Below, one piece after another: positions 47,659 through 55,936 of a stretch of 64,000 nucleotides of DNA (its first letter is position 1; every line of letters begins with the position of its first letter). Source of the stretch: Streptomyces sp. AC550_RSS872 (GTDB lineage Bacteria > Actinomycetota > Actinomycetes > Streptomycetales > Streptomycetaceae); contig NZ_JAGMUL010000026.1 of the NCBI RefSeq assembly GCF_019049285.1, positions 310,001 to 374,000 on the forward strand. The letters run 5' to 3'. The position numbers were made by a program, and so were the translations under genes. Below the pieces are notes generated by a model that made no database searches, was not told where the DNA came from, and was given only the letters and a program-made list of their open reading frames with translations.

Positions 47659-48819
47659 TCACTCTCCCGCGGCCAGGTCCACCCACGCGCCGCTCTGCGC
47701 AGACCGCGCCATCGCGTCGAGTACTGCGGCACTGCGCACGGCGTCGTCGAGGGCGGCCCCGTGCGGGGTGCCCTCGGCGACCGAGCGCAGGAAGCGGTAC
47801 GCCTCGACGACCTTGAGGTCGTCGTAGCCCATGGCGTTCGCGGCGCCCGGCTGGAAAGCGCCGAACTCGCCGTCGCCCGGGCCGACATACACGGTGCTGA
47901 CCGGCTGGTCCTGGTAGCCGGTGCCACGGCTGATGCCGAGCTCGCCCATGCGGCGGAAGTCCCAGAACACCGCGCCCTTGGTGCCGTGTACCTCGAAGCC
48001 GTAGTTGTTCTGCTCGCCGACCGAGACCCGGCAGGCCTCCAGGACACCGCGGGCGCCGGAGGCGAAGCGCAGCAGGCAGTTGACGTAGTCCTCGTTCTCG
48101 ACCGGGCCGAGTTCCCCGGTGGCGAGGGTGTGCCCGGCGGTGGCGCCGGTCGGGCGGGCGCGTTCGGGCACGAAGATCGCGGTGTCGGCGGTCAGCGAGG
48201 CGATGTCGCCGAGCAGGAAGCGGGCCAGGTCGGCGCCGTGCGAGGCGAGGTCGCCGAGGACTCCGCTGCCGCCTCGCTCACGCTCGTATCGCCAGGTCAG
48301 GGCAGCCTGGGGGTGAGCGGCGTAGTCGCTGAAGAGGCGGATGCGGACATGTGTGACGGTGCCGATGTCGCCGGCGGCGATCAGGTCGCGGGCGGTCTCG
48401 ACGGCGGGCGCGTTGCGGTAGTTGAAGCCGACCGCGCTCTGGACGCCGGCCTTGGCGGCCGCGTCCGCCACCGCGCGGGCGTCCTCGGCGGTCAGCCCCA
48501 CCGGCTTCTCGATCCAGATGTGCTTGCCGGCCGCGGCCATCGCGACGCCGATCTCACGGTGCAGGAAGTTCGGCGCGGTGATGCTGACGGCCTGTACACG
48601 CGGGTCTGCGACCACCTCGCGCCAGTCACGGGTCGTCGAGGCGAACCCGAACCGCGCGGCGGCCTCCTCGGCCCGGCCGGGCACGTCCTCGGCGACGGCC
48701 ACCAGCTCCGGACGCAGGGCAAGCGCCGGGTAATGGTGTGCGACACGGGCGTACGCCTGGGTGTGCACCCGTCCCATCCAGCCGAATCCGACGACGGCGA
48801 CGCCGAGCGTGTCCACCAT
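47659..48819 (-). CDS. Gfo/Idh/MocA family oxidoreductase
   Basis: A 386-residue NAD(P)-dependent enzyme. It shows VAVVGFGWMGRVHTQAYARV, HIWIEKPVGLTAEDA, GFNYRNAPAVETARDLI, and GGSGVLGDLASHGADLARFLLGD. The length and 'GWMGxxH' start match the larger Gfo/Idh group found in catabolic loci for sugars and inositol-like compounds. ATG 48819 follows GAGGGG. It diverges from a LacI gene across two LacI-type operators. Confidence 0.87.
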   Translation of the reverse strand: MVDTLGVAVVGFGWMGRVHTQAYARVAHHYPALALRPELVAVAEDVPGRAEEAAARFGFASTTRDWREVVADPRVQAVSITAPNFLHREIGVAMAAAGKHIWIEKPVGLTAEDARAVADAAAKAGVQSAVGFNYRNAPAVETARDLIAAGDIGTVTHVRIRLFSDYAAHPQAALTWRYERERGGSGVLGDLASHGADLARFLLGDIASLTADTAIFVPERARPTGATAGHTLATGELGPVENEDYVNCLLRFASGARGVLEACRVSVGEQNNYGFEVHGTKGAVFWDFRRMGELGISRGTGYQDQPVSTVYVGPGDGEFGAFQPGAANAMGYDDLKVVEAYRFLRSVAEGTPHGAALDDAVRSAAVLDAMARSAQSGAWVDLAAGE

Positions 48820-48832
48820 TGCAGCCCCTCTT

Positions 48833-48960
48833 TGGACCGGTCCATTTCGTGTCCAGCTCACCTTGGGTGCGGCCTGGCACCGGTGTCAACCCTTTCCCGA
48901 CCCTTTCCCGACCCTTTCTCGTCCCTTTGACAACGTGTGGCCCCGCATGGAACGGTCCAT
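48833..48960. promoter_or_regulatory. Two TGGAMCGGTCCA operators flanking an 11-bp tandem repeat
   Basis: TGGACCGGTCCA (48833-48844) is a perfect palindrome 14 bp upstream of the Gfo/Idh start. ATGGAACGGTCCAT (48947-48960) covers the LacI start region. The shared form TGGAMCGGTCCA suits a LacI dimer. Between them CCCTTTCCCGA repeats at 48890, 48901 and (degenerate) 48912, with a fourth partial copy at 48923. TTGACA (48927-48932) may be a -35 for the LacI gene. Confidence 0.75.
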
Positions 48961-49969
48961 GTCCATGAGAGCGCCGACGATCCGTGATGTGGCCGACCGG
49001 GCCGGCGTCTCCAAGTCCCTGGTCTCGCTGGTCCTGCGCGGCTCGGACCAGGTGCGCCCGGAGAAGCGCGAGGCCGTCCTGCGGGCCGTTCGCGAACTCG
49101 GCTACCGTCCGAACGCCGCCGCCCGCAGCCTCAGCGAGCAGCGCAGCCGCACGGTCGGCGTCCTCCTGAACGACCTGCGCAACCCCTGGTTCGTCGACAT
49201 GCTCGACGGCCTGAACTCGCTCCTGCACGACAACGGCCTGCGCATGCTCCTGGCCGACGCCCGCCTCAACCGCCGTACCGGACAGGACCCGGCCGGCCCC
49301 TTCCTCGACCTCGGGGTCGACGGCCTGGTCGTGGTCGGCACGCTGCCCGACCCGGCCGCGCTCGGGACGGTCGCAGAGCGCCTTCCGGTGGTGGTGGCGG
49401 GGGCACGCGAGCCGCTGCTGCCCGGCGTGGACGTGGTCGCCAACGACGACGAGCGGGGCGCCCGCCTGGTCACCGAGCACCTCATCGGCCTCGGGCACCG
49501 GCGCATCGCGCACATCGCCGGGTACGGCGCGGTCGGTGAGCTGCGGCGGCGGAGCTTCGAGGCGACGATGCGGGAGCACGGCCTCGGGGACGAGACGGTC
49601 GTCGAGGCGAGCGACATGACCGAGGAGGGCGGTTACCGCACGACGGTCCGGCTGCTGAGCCGCGCGCAGCGACCGACGGCCGTGTTCGCCGTGAACGACA
49701 TCGCCGCCATCGGCGCACTGTCGGCGGCCGAGGAGACAGGGCTGCGGGTGCCGCGCGACCTGTCCGTCGTCGGCTACGACAACACCAGCGTCGCCCGCCT
49801 GCGCCATGTGTGGCTCACGACCGTCGACAACGCCAGCCACGAGGTCGGCCGCAGCGCGGCCCGCCGTCTGCTCGACCGGTTCGAGGGCACCGGGGGAGCG
49901 GGCGAAGTCCGGCTCGCGGTACCGACGTTGGAGATCCGCGGCTCGACGGCACCCCCACGCGTGGGCTGA
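48959..49969 (+). CDS. LacI-family transcriptional regulator
   Basis: A 336-residue protein. The HTH TIRDVADRAGVSKSLVSLVLRGSDQVRPEKREAVLRAVRELGYRPNAAARSL is canonical, followed by the PBP-I core (RTVGVLLNDLRNPWFVDMLDGL, HRRIAHIAGY, PTAVFAVNDIAAIGALSAAEETGLRVPRDLSVVGYDNT). It lacks a ribosome site and its ATG lies inside the second operator, so a leaderless transcript is possible; ATG 48965 is an alternative start. Its target is probably the divergent Gfo/Idh gene plus itself. Confidence 0.88.
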   Translation: MSMRAPTIRDVADRAGVSKSLVSLVLRGSDQVRPEKREAVLRAVRELGYRPNAAARSLSEQRSRTVGVLLNDLRNPWFVDMLDGLNSLLHDNGLRMLLADARLNRRTGQDPAGPFLDLGVDGLVVVGTLPDPAALGTVAERLPVVVAGAREPLLPGVDVVANDDERGARLVTEHLIGLGHRRIAHIAGYGAVGELRRRSFEATMREHGLGDETVVEASDMTEEGGYRTTVRLLSRAQRPTAVFAVNDIAAIGALSAAEETGLRVPRDLSVVGYDNTSVARLRHVWLTTVDNASHEVGRSAARRLLDRFEGTGGAGEVRLAVPTLEIRGSTAPPRVG

Positions 49970-49973
49970 CCGC

Positions 49974-50318
49974 TCACAGATTGATCGCGTACGCCTTGCG
50001 CAGCGTCTCGTGCACCGTCCACGTCGTACGGTCACCCTCGCGCAGTACGGCCATGTCGCCGGGGCCCACCGTCAGCGTCGGCCCGCCCTCCACCTCGATG
50101 GTGGCCGACCCGCTGATCACGACGAACAGCTCGTCGGCCTCGGTGTCGGTGACCACACCGGGAGTGATCTGCCAGACCCCGCGCACCTGGCGCCCGTCCT
50201 GCGACTCCCACACCACCTTCCCGGTCACCTCAGGCGTCCCGGACACGACCTGCTCGGGGGCGAGGGGCTCGGGTTCGAGCTCGGCGTCGGGGATGTGCAG
50301 TACGAAGCTGTGCGTCAT
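49974..50318 (-). CDS. Small cupin-domain protein
   Basis: A 114-residue single cupin barrel: the strand pattern GVWQITPGVVTDTEADELFVVISGSATIEVEGGPTLTVGPGDMAVLREGDRTTWTVHETLRKAYAI. The metal-binding His residues of the first cupin motif are not obvious (the region reads GVVTDTEADEL, with E-D ligands only), so it may be a sugar- or acid-binding rather than enzymatic cupin (DUF861/EutQ-like). It converges with the LacI gene, four bases apart. Confidence 0.75.
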   Translation of the reverse strand: MTHSFVLHIPDAELEPEPLAPEQVVSGTPEVTGKVVWESQDGRQVRGVWQITPGVVTDTEADELFVVISGSATIEVEGGPTLTVGPGDMAVLREGDRTTWTVHETLRKAYAINL

Positions 50319-50733
50319 GCGGTGACCCTAGCCGGGTGGGGAGGGGAGCGGCCTGGACAGAGTGTGCGGTCTCGGCGGGACCGGGCGGACACTCCGTCGC
50401 GCCTTCACGAAGGGCTGTGCGCGGCCAAGGACGTCGTCGCCGTCGTCGCCGTCGCCGCCGGCGGCGAGCAGCTGACCCGACTGACGGACATGGGCACGGC
50501 GATGGCCAGGGCCTGCCGGCCGACGGCGAGCCGCTCACCTACTCCGAGTTCAACTGCGGAATTCAGCTCGACTCCGGGAAGATCGCGGCCCGTTGGCTGA
50601 CCAGTGCGCGGCTCGAAGCAGACGGCGGACCGGGGCAGTGAGCAGAAGCTCATAGGCGCGCACTGACCGGCGTACGCGCCGAGCGGGGGCGAGGAGGATG
50701 CCACTCGCCGCAGCACCTCCGATGAGTGGCGCC
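50319..50733. other. Gene-poor stretch with possible decayed coding
   Basis: There is no convincing ORF. A run of GTCGTCGCC-type trinucleotides at 50430-50465 is flanked, on the plus strand, by short protein-like segments in two frames (KDVVAVVAVAAGGEQLTRLTDMG; EPLTYSEFNCGIQLDSGKIAARW). This looks like a decayed gene with a frame change. The segments match no family that could be recognised. Confidence 0.35.
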
Positions 50734-50736
50734 CGT

Positions 50737-50814
50737 CATATGTACGGACGAACCATATGTACAGATGAACCGAACTGGGTTATACGACGGTCTCGCGTAT
50801 TGTTGCGTCATATG
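50737..50814 (+). promoter_or_regulatory. 17-bp direct repeat and CATATG palindromes before small membrane protein
   Basis: CATATGTACGGACGAACC (50737-50754) is directly followed by CATATGTACAGATGAACC (50754-50771), two copies of ATATGTACRGAYGAACC in head-to-tail register. A third CATATG is at 50809-50814, and TATACG (50781-50786) is a possible -10. The AT content is strikingly high for this genome. Likely a multi-site regulator-binding region. Confidence 0.5.
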
Positions 50815-50886
50815 CCCGTAGTGATGCAGGGCGGCTCTCGTGATGTCGGGGGCAGGTGGGTTGACAGTTGATGGGGGATCAGAGAC

Positions 50887-51186
50887 GTGACGGCATTTCT
50901 CGCACTGGTGGCTGTCGTCGCGTTCATGGCCACGGCGGGACTGCCGTGGTGGGTGGTCGCTGCGGTGACCCTACTGATGGTCGGGTTCGTCGCCGGGACG
51001 TCCTGGAACCCCGGGAGAGGCACCAGGAACACCGCGGCGTCCACCCCGCCGGTTCAGCCCATCTGGTCCTCTGCCGACAGGTGTTCGACCGTCCCCCCGG
51101 TCTCGTCGAACGTGCGGGTGACGTGCCCGGACGAGTACCCCCACAAGGTGCGTAGCGAGGCCTCGCCGGTGATGCGGAACAGGTGA
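50887..51186 (+). CDS. Small membrane protein
   Basis: A 99-residue protein. Two hydrophobic segments ([15 protein letters not shown] and [17 protein letters not shown]) are followed by a polar, Pro/Ser-rich tail with two Cys ([14 protein letters not shown]). The start is GTG 50887 with a GGGGG element upstream; TTGACA at 50861-50866 may be a -35. No family is recognised. The tail may be outside the membrane. The upstream repeat array suggests specific regulation. Confidence 0.55.
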   Translation: MTAFLALVAVVAFMATAGLPWWVVAAVTLLMVGFVAGTSWNPGRGTRNTAASTPPVQPIWSSADRCSTVPPVSSNVRVTCPDEYPHKVRSEASPVMRNR

Positions 51187-51214
51187 GGCGGCGACCTGAC
51201 CGGCCCCCCGGCGT

Positions 51215-52150
51215 TCAGGCGCCGCCCGTCGCCTCCCGTATCTGCCGGGCGATCAGGGCGTAGACCTCACGGGCCTTGCCGTCGTCCTGCCCGTCGTACC
51301 CGTGGTCGGCGCCGCGCACCTCATGGTGCTCGACCAGCGCCCCCGCGCCCCGGAGCCGCTCGGCGTACCGCTCGCCCTCGGCCCGCAGCAGGTCGTACTC
51401 GGCGGTGACCACCAGGGCGGGCGCGATCCCCTTCAGATCCGCGGTGTCCGAAGGGTGCGCCGGGGACACGAGCCGGTCGAGACGCTGCCGCGCGTCCGGG
51501 ACGTACGACGTGTCGAAGACCTCGGCCATCCAGGGCCGCAGCATCGGCCTGGCTATGGCGGCCCGCTTGTCCCGGGCGTGGGTCGCCAGGTCGAGCGGCG
51601 GATAGTGCAACACCTGGAGCGCGATCGACGGCCCGCCCTCCTCAAGGGCCTGCCGTGCCACGGCCGCCGCCAGTCCACCCCCGGCGCTCTGCCCGCCCAC
51701 GGTGAGCCGCCCGCCGTCCCAGCCCTCCTCGGCGCCGTGCTCCGCGACCCACCGGACGACGTCGTACGCCTGTCGGGGCGGCGCCGGGAACGGATGCTGC
51801 GGGGCGACGACGTAGTCCACGTTGATCACGACCGCGCCGGCCTCGGAGGCGAGGAACCGGCACAGCGGGTCGTCCGGCTCGGTCAGCGTCATGACGTAGC
51901 CGCCGCCGTGGAAGTTGACGTGCACCGGGGGAGCGGGCTCGTCGATCGCGGGCAGGTACACGGTGACCCGGGCCGGCGCGATCGAAGTCTGGATCGTCAA
52001 CTCGCGTACCCTGCGCGGGAATTCGAGGAACCGTGCGTGCGAGGCGGCGGCGGAGCCCCGGCCGCCGGAACGCCGGTCCGCCATGACGGTCACACGTTGC
52101 ATCGCCTTGGCGACGAAGGCGGCCACCGCGGGCCGGGCCAGGAGGGACAT
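51215..52150 (-). CDS. HSL-family alpha/beta hydrolase (esterase)
   Basis: A 311-residue hormone-sensitive-lipase-type esterase. The oxyanion motif is NFHGGGYV, the nucleophile [10 protein letters not shown], the acid in [16 protein letters not shown], and the His in [10 protein letters not shown]. These act on short-chain acyl esters. ATG 52150 has GGAGCC at -7; earlier starts up to 52237 add a non-homologous extension. It is cytosolic by lack of a signal. It lies just upstream, on the opposite strand, of tRNA-Pro copy 3. Confidence 0.85.
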   Translation of the reverse strand: MSLLARPAVAAFVAKAMQRVTVMADRRSGGRGSAAASHARFLEFPRRVRELTIQTSIAPARVTVYLPAIDEPAPPVHVNFHGGGYVMTLTEPDDPLCRFLASEAGAVVINVDYVVAPQHPFPAPPRQAYDVVRWVAEHGAEEGWDGGRLTVGGQSAGGGLAAAVARQALEEGGPSIALQVLHYPPLDLATHARDKRAAIARPMLRPWMAEVFDTSYVPDARQRLDRLVSPAHPSDTADLKGIAPALVVTAEYDLLRAEGERYAERLRGAGALVEHHEVRGADHGYDGQDDGKAREVYALIARQIREATGGA

Positions 52151-52328
52151 GTGGCTCCGATCGGTTCGCGGTCCGTCGGGTTCCCCGGCATCCCGCCGTG
52201 GGATCTGGTTGATGTCGGCAATCATAGGTGACAACAACTATGGGGCAAGGGGTCGCTGCGGTCGGGGACGGCTGTGTGTGCGGTAGGGTTGACCTGCGTG
52301 ATCACGCGATTCGCCGTGTGATGCGCGC

Positions 52329-52402
<74 letters not shown>

Positions 52403-52421
52403 CTGGAGACAGTCGCAGGTC

Positions 52422-52457
52422 AGGGCCGGTTTCGGAGGTATCCGAAACCGGCCCTTG
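52422..52457 (+). terminator. Hairpin terminator after tRNA-Pro copy 3
   Basis: Perfect 15-bp arms AGGGCCGGTTTCGGA and TCCGAAACCGGCCCT close a GGTA loop. It separates the tRNA from the converging integrase pseudogene. Confidence 0.9.
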
Positions 52458-52501
52458 ACCATTCTTGGGGACCAGCTGGGGACCGGCGTCCTTGACCGAG
52501 G

Positions 52502-53070
52502 TCAGCGGGTCACGACGATCGGGCTCGGCAGCGAGCGCGGCGCGCGCAGCACGCTGAAGCGCGCGGAGAGGGCCGCTCCGGCGGCCGTGATCTTGTGTAC
52601 GTCCGGGTGCAGGTAGCGCTGGGTGGCGTTCAGGGACCCGTGGCCGGCGATCCTGCGGAGGGCGTGCACTTGGACTCCGGCGTCGGCGAACCGGGTCAGT
52701 CCGGTGTGCCGGAGGTCATGGCGCCGCAGGTGCTCGTAGCCGAGCTTGGCGACCACGTCGTCCCAGTGCGTGGCGTCGCGCAGGACGGCGGTGGAGACGC
52801 GTCCGCCGCGAGGGGCCGGTGAACAGGCGGGCGTCCGGATTGGGGCCGGCGGTAAGAATGCGCTGGGCGATGAGGGGGCGGATCTCCTCGACGATGGGAA
52901 CCCTTGCGGGCCCGCTTGCCCTTGGTGCCCTTGGTGCCCTTGTCGGTCAGCCCGCCCGGCGCGGGCGTGGTCTCACGCCGCACGGCCCAGATCCACTGGG
53001 TGGGTCCCTCGGACAGTGACAGGCGGCGCTTGCTGGTCGGATCCGTCCACCGGACGCGCGCCCGATACGG
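52502..53070 (-). pseudogene. Tyrosine integrase pseudogene (two frameshifts, internal deletion)
   Basis: Three frames join into one integrase. Segment A (about 53070-52903) reads YRARVRWTDPTSKRRLSLSEG, then jumps to sequence near KGTKGKRARK. After one extra base at about 52902, segment B reads VPIVEEIRPLIAQRI to LFTGP. After one extra base at about 52811, segment C reads RGGRVSTAVLRDATHWDDVV and the catalytic region HDLRHTGLTRF...AGHGSLNATQRYLHP (R-H-x-x-R / H / Tyr). The N-terminal SAM-like domain and much of the core appear deleted between SLSEG and the Lys-rich segment. No excisionase, RepSA or transfer genes remain. Confidence 0.85.
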
Positions 53071-53101
53071 AGTGGGGCGATCAGGACGGTACGCGGCATC
53101 G

Positions 53102-53269
53102 GTGGAGAGCCGGACACTGCTGGGCCTGGGCGCCGCCTGCCGTGAAGCGGTCGACCGAATACGCTCCGCCGACCTCACCGACCTCACCGACCTCACCGAC
53201 CTCCACACCCTGCACCTCCCCGAACGCCCCCCGGCCAGTGTCAGCCGGGTGTCCCCCGCACCCGGCTGA
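53102..53269 (+). CDS. Short ORF with in-frame LTD repeats, doubtful
   Basis: A 55-codon frame from GTG 53102. It has an amphipathic helix (LGLGAACREAVDRIR) and then a tandem 9-bp repeat (GACCTCACC, three copies, 53171-53197) that encodes Leu-Thr-Asp repeats. There is no ribosome site. It could be the tail of a lost gene of the integrated element. Between 53270 and 53493 nothing was recognised. Confidence 0.25.
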   Translation: MESRTLLGLGAACREAVDRIRSADLTDLTDLTDLHTLHLPERPPASVSRVSPAPG

Positions 53270-53493
53270 CCGGCGGGCCCCACCCCGGTGAAGTCGGTCC
53301 TGGCGGCTGATTCGGGGCGAAGCGTCGTGAAGTGGCGGGCGCGGGTGACGTGGGCGCCGACGCGGGCGAGGCAGGTCGCCGTCCGGCGCTCCCGGCCGAC
53401 GGGAACGCGTCGATGGGGTAGCTGTCCCCGGAGGCTCGGGCCCGGTTCGAGAGCGGCGTGGACAGCCGGGACCAGGTCTTCCGAGTTCGGGCT

Positions 53494-53709
53494 CTACTCG
53501 ATCTGGAGGTCAGCGGTCCCGTTACGGGCCGCCACCAGATGAAACCGATGGCCGCCGAATCTGAGGTCCAGATTCTTGCTCACCTTCACGCTGACACCGT
53601 GCGAACCGAGCGTCACAGAGCTGTCGCCCACCTCTGTGACGCTCAGCTTGAGATTCTCAAGGCTGATGCTGCCTCTCTGCCTCGCTGCGCCGTCGCCCTC
53701 ACGGGGGGC
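53494..53709 (-). pseudogene. In-frame coding extension beyond the alginate lyase amber stop
   Basis: Reading on past the TAG at 53710-53712 in the same frame, 71 sense codons follow before the next TAG at 53494-53496. They encode beta-rich, domain-like sequence (ISLENLKLSVTEVGDSSVTL, SHGVSVKVS, LDLRFGGHRFHLVAARNGT). Codon use is Streptomyces-like. It is either a former C-terminal domain cut off by a nonsense mutation or the fused end of another secreted protein. The domain could not be named. Confidence 0.6.
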
Positions 53710-54933
53710 CTACTTCGCGTAGAGCAGGGTGCCGAAGCCGAGCTGGTCGTAACCGCCGCTGTTGGGGCCGTAGTCCCCGCCCCCGCCCTCGGGGCGGCCC
53801 TTCTCGGCAATCGCGGTGATGTACGGCACGGACATCCTGCGGCGGCGGGTGTAGTGGTAGTGCAGCATGTCCCACACCGGGCGCACCTGGCCGCGGCTTC
53901 CTGAGCTGATGGCGGTCTGATTCACGTTGTCGCAGTTGTTGTAGGTGGTGTAAGGGACGCTCTGGCCGAGGTTGTACTTGGCCACGTACTGGGCGGCCTT
54001 CATGAACCGGTTGTCGTCGGCGCCGTAGAGGTCGAGGCCCTGGTTCCAGGCCATCTCGCAGATGGCGCCCATCATGCCGATGCCCATGATGCTGTGGCCC
54101 TGGTCGCGGCCGGCCTCCTGCCACTGGGCCAGTCCTTCGGCGTCGTAGACGAAGGGGATCGCGTGCTTGAGCGCGCCGTTGCCCACGCCGTCGTGGAAGT
54201 AGTCCACCGCCTCGTCGAAGATGGCCCGGTCGTCGCAGAGGATCCCGATGGCCAGGATCGAGGCCATGTTGCACAGGTCCCAGTTGGCCCAGTAGTGGGT
54301 GTCGCAGGTGCCGTTGTGCCGGACCAGGAAGTCGGTGTTCAGCGGGTAGAAGACACGTTTCATCAGGTTCTGGAACCGCCGCAGGTCGAAGCCCTCGTAG
54401 CCGCGGATGAGTTCGCCGGCGTTGGCGAACTGGTACCCGTAGATGCCCGACGCGAGCCGTGAGTCGGAGTAGGTGGGGTCGAGGGACTCCAGCGTTCTGG
54501 ACCATGCGTTGCAGATCTCGCGAGCGGTGTCGGCGTGGGCGGTTTCGCCGGTGATCTTCCAACGCAGCGCGTTCTGGTACGCCGCGTGGATATCGTTGTA
54601 GAGGATCCAGTAGTTTTGCCCTTCGCCGCCGCGGATGATCGTCTTCTGCGGGTTTGGGGCCCAGTCCGACGAGGAATGCGAGTTGGCCGTCAACCGCTTC
54701 CAGCCGGCCAGCCACGGGTCGTCGCCTGCGGCCACCCTGACGCGGGCACGATTGAGGTCACCCTCGTTGTGCTGCATGCCGGGATGCGTGAAGGCTTGCG
54801 GCGCGGAGGCCCCGGCCTCGGCCGTCGCGCCCGTCATGGCGGCCGCGCCGCCCACGGCCCCGGCCGCTGCCAGCCCTCCGGTCATGTGCAGGATTTTGCG
54901 GCGGCTCATGCGATGTGCGTTGGGGTGACCCAT
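53710..54933 (-). CDS. Secreted alginate lyase-like polysaccharide lyase
   Basis: A 407-residue exported protein. A twin-arginine-type signal (MSRRKILHMTGGLAAAGAVGGAA) precedes an (alpha/alpha) toroid typical of the alginate lyase (PF05426-like) superfamily. Landmarks are YWILYNDIHAAYQNALRWKITGE, the conserved NGTCDTHYWANWDLCNMASILAIGILCDD, and GQVRPVWDMLHYHYTRR. His, Tyr and Asn/Arg residues in these blocks are candidates for beta-elimination chemistry. The family end YGPNSGGYDQLGFGTLLY is intact, so it is probably active despite the downstream in-frame remnant. ATG 54933 follows AGGAGCC. The uronic polymer it cleaves is unknown. Confidence 0.78.
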   Translation of the reverse strand: MGHPNAHRMSRRKILHMTGGLAAAGAVGGAAAMTGATAEAGASAPQAFTHPGMQHNEGDLNRARVRVAAGDDPWLAGWKRLTANSHSSSDWAPNPQKTIIRGGEGQNYWILYNDIHAAYQNALRWKITGETAHADTAREICNAWSRTLESLDPTYSDSRLASGIYGYQFANAGELIRGYEGFDLRRFQNLMKRVFYPLNTDFLVRHNGTCDTHYWANWDLCNMASILAIGILCDDRAIFDEAVDYFHDGVGNGALKHAIPFVYDAEGLAQWQEAGRDQGHSIMGIGMMGAICEMAWNQGLDLYGADDNRFMKAAQYVAKYNLGQSVPYTTYNNCDNVNQTAISSGSRGQVRPVWDMLHYHYTRRRRMSVPYITAIAEKGRPEGGGGDYGPNSGGYDQLGFGTLLYAK

Positions 54934-55882
54934 GTATGGCTCCTGTGATCGGCGGTCCTCTGTGACTTCGGTCAGGGGGCAACGGGGTGGGCGGCGAGGT
55001 CAGGACCGCCGAAGGACGGTCTGTTCATCGAGCGCGGTGAGGTTGTCGCCGGTCGGACGGGCCGCCGTCCGAGGCGTCCCTGACCGCTGTCTCGACCAGC
55101 GCGTCTGCGGGAGGGTCGGCTCGTCAAAGCGGTCACAGACGGACCGGAGTCATTTCCTCGGCCTCGCCCTTGACGACGACGAGAGCTCTTCGCCTGCTCG
55201 GGGCGGCGGCCACGGGTGATTCCTTCTCACAGGGTGGTCACCAACGAGCCGAACTGTGTTCGACAGATCGGGCGATTGCCCTGTCGTTAGATTCAGCCTC
55301 GAACTCAGTTGCAACCCTGTCAAGAGAGATGGACAGAATCCCATTTCTGCCCTGTACCACAAGACGTAGCGTGGCTTTCGTGTTGGCCTTCCAGCAATCG
55401 ATATCTACGGCTCCAGGTGAGCCACTGGGCGAAGGTGGCCTGCGCGTCGGGCTCGTCCTCACCGACGACACCGGCTTACGCCTGACCGCAGGACAGTCCG
55501 CCTCGCCAGATCAGGTCCGCCCCTCGCGTGCGCCTGATCGATCCGCTCGTCGACCGACTGCCCGACCCGCACAGGCAGTCCCGCAGCGCACACGCCCACC
55601 TGGAACCATCGAGACCACCAGCGCCACCAACATCCGGGAAGACCGCATCAGGACCGTCCCGCATCAGGACCGTCCCGCATCAGGGCCGTCCCGGATCCGG
55701 ACCCGTGTGCGAAGTCCGCAACGCGTGCGGTCCGCACTCGGCATCCAGGAACGGGCGGTTCGCCGACCCTCACCCGGCGGCGCCTGCGCGGGGTTCAGCG
55801 ATCAACCCTGCCCGGCCCCGGACCGCACTCGATCTCCTCGCCGAGGTCTTGACCCGCCCCACCCCGCCCAGCACTCTTCATA
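54934..55882. other. 950-bp region without a clear gene; carries a 16-bp tandem repeat
   Basis: No ORF with family character was found. 55240-55400 is relatively AT-rich, as in promoter regions. CATCAGGACCGTCCCG repeats three times in tandem (55646-55661, 55662-55677, and with one change 55678-55693), followed by a partial copy. A minus-strand frame at 55238-55471 has weak protein-like character but no recognisable family. Confidence 0.5.
55646..55693 (+). repeat. Three 16-bp tandem repeats
   Basis: Units CATCAGGACCGTCCCG x2 and CATCAGGGCCGTCCCG lie head to tail without spacers. The lack of spacers excludes a CRISPR array. Role unknown. Confidence 0.85.
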
Positions 55883-55894
55883 GATACCGATTTC
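55883..55894 (+). promoter_or_regulatory. GANACCGATTTC operator, site 1 (GATACCGATTTC)
   Basis: The first of the copies of a 12-bp near-palindrome (GAAA/TTTC arms) found at promoters of the carbohydrate locus. It lies 42 bp before the first GH43 gene. Confidence 0.7.
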
Positions 55895-55936
55895 CATCCG
55901 GGTCGAAGCGCATCAGCGAAGAGGGGAACGCGATCC

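Noticed and set aside
48890..48933. Possible CRISPR or transposon end
   Set aside because: 11-bp units without spacers, inside a promoter region; no transposase nearby.
50336..50641. 101-codon frame with poly-Arg run
   Set aside because: The poly-Arg run comes from a GTCGTCGCC-type repeat read out of frame; there is no convincing start and no family.
53699..54715. Arg/Pro-rich minus-strand frame overlapping the alginate lyase
   Set aside because: It is in another frame of the same strand. The frame starting at 54933 has the signal peptide and conserved lyase blocks.
55646..55693. Possible CRISPR array
   Set aside because: The 16-bp units abut without spacers and there are no cas genes. It is a simple tandem repeat.
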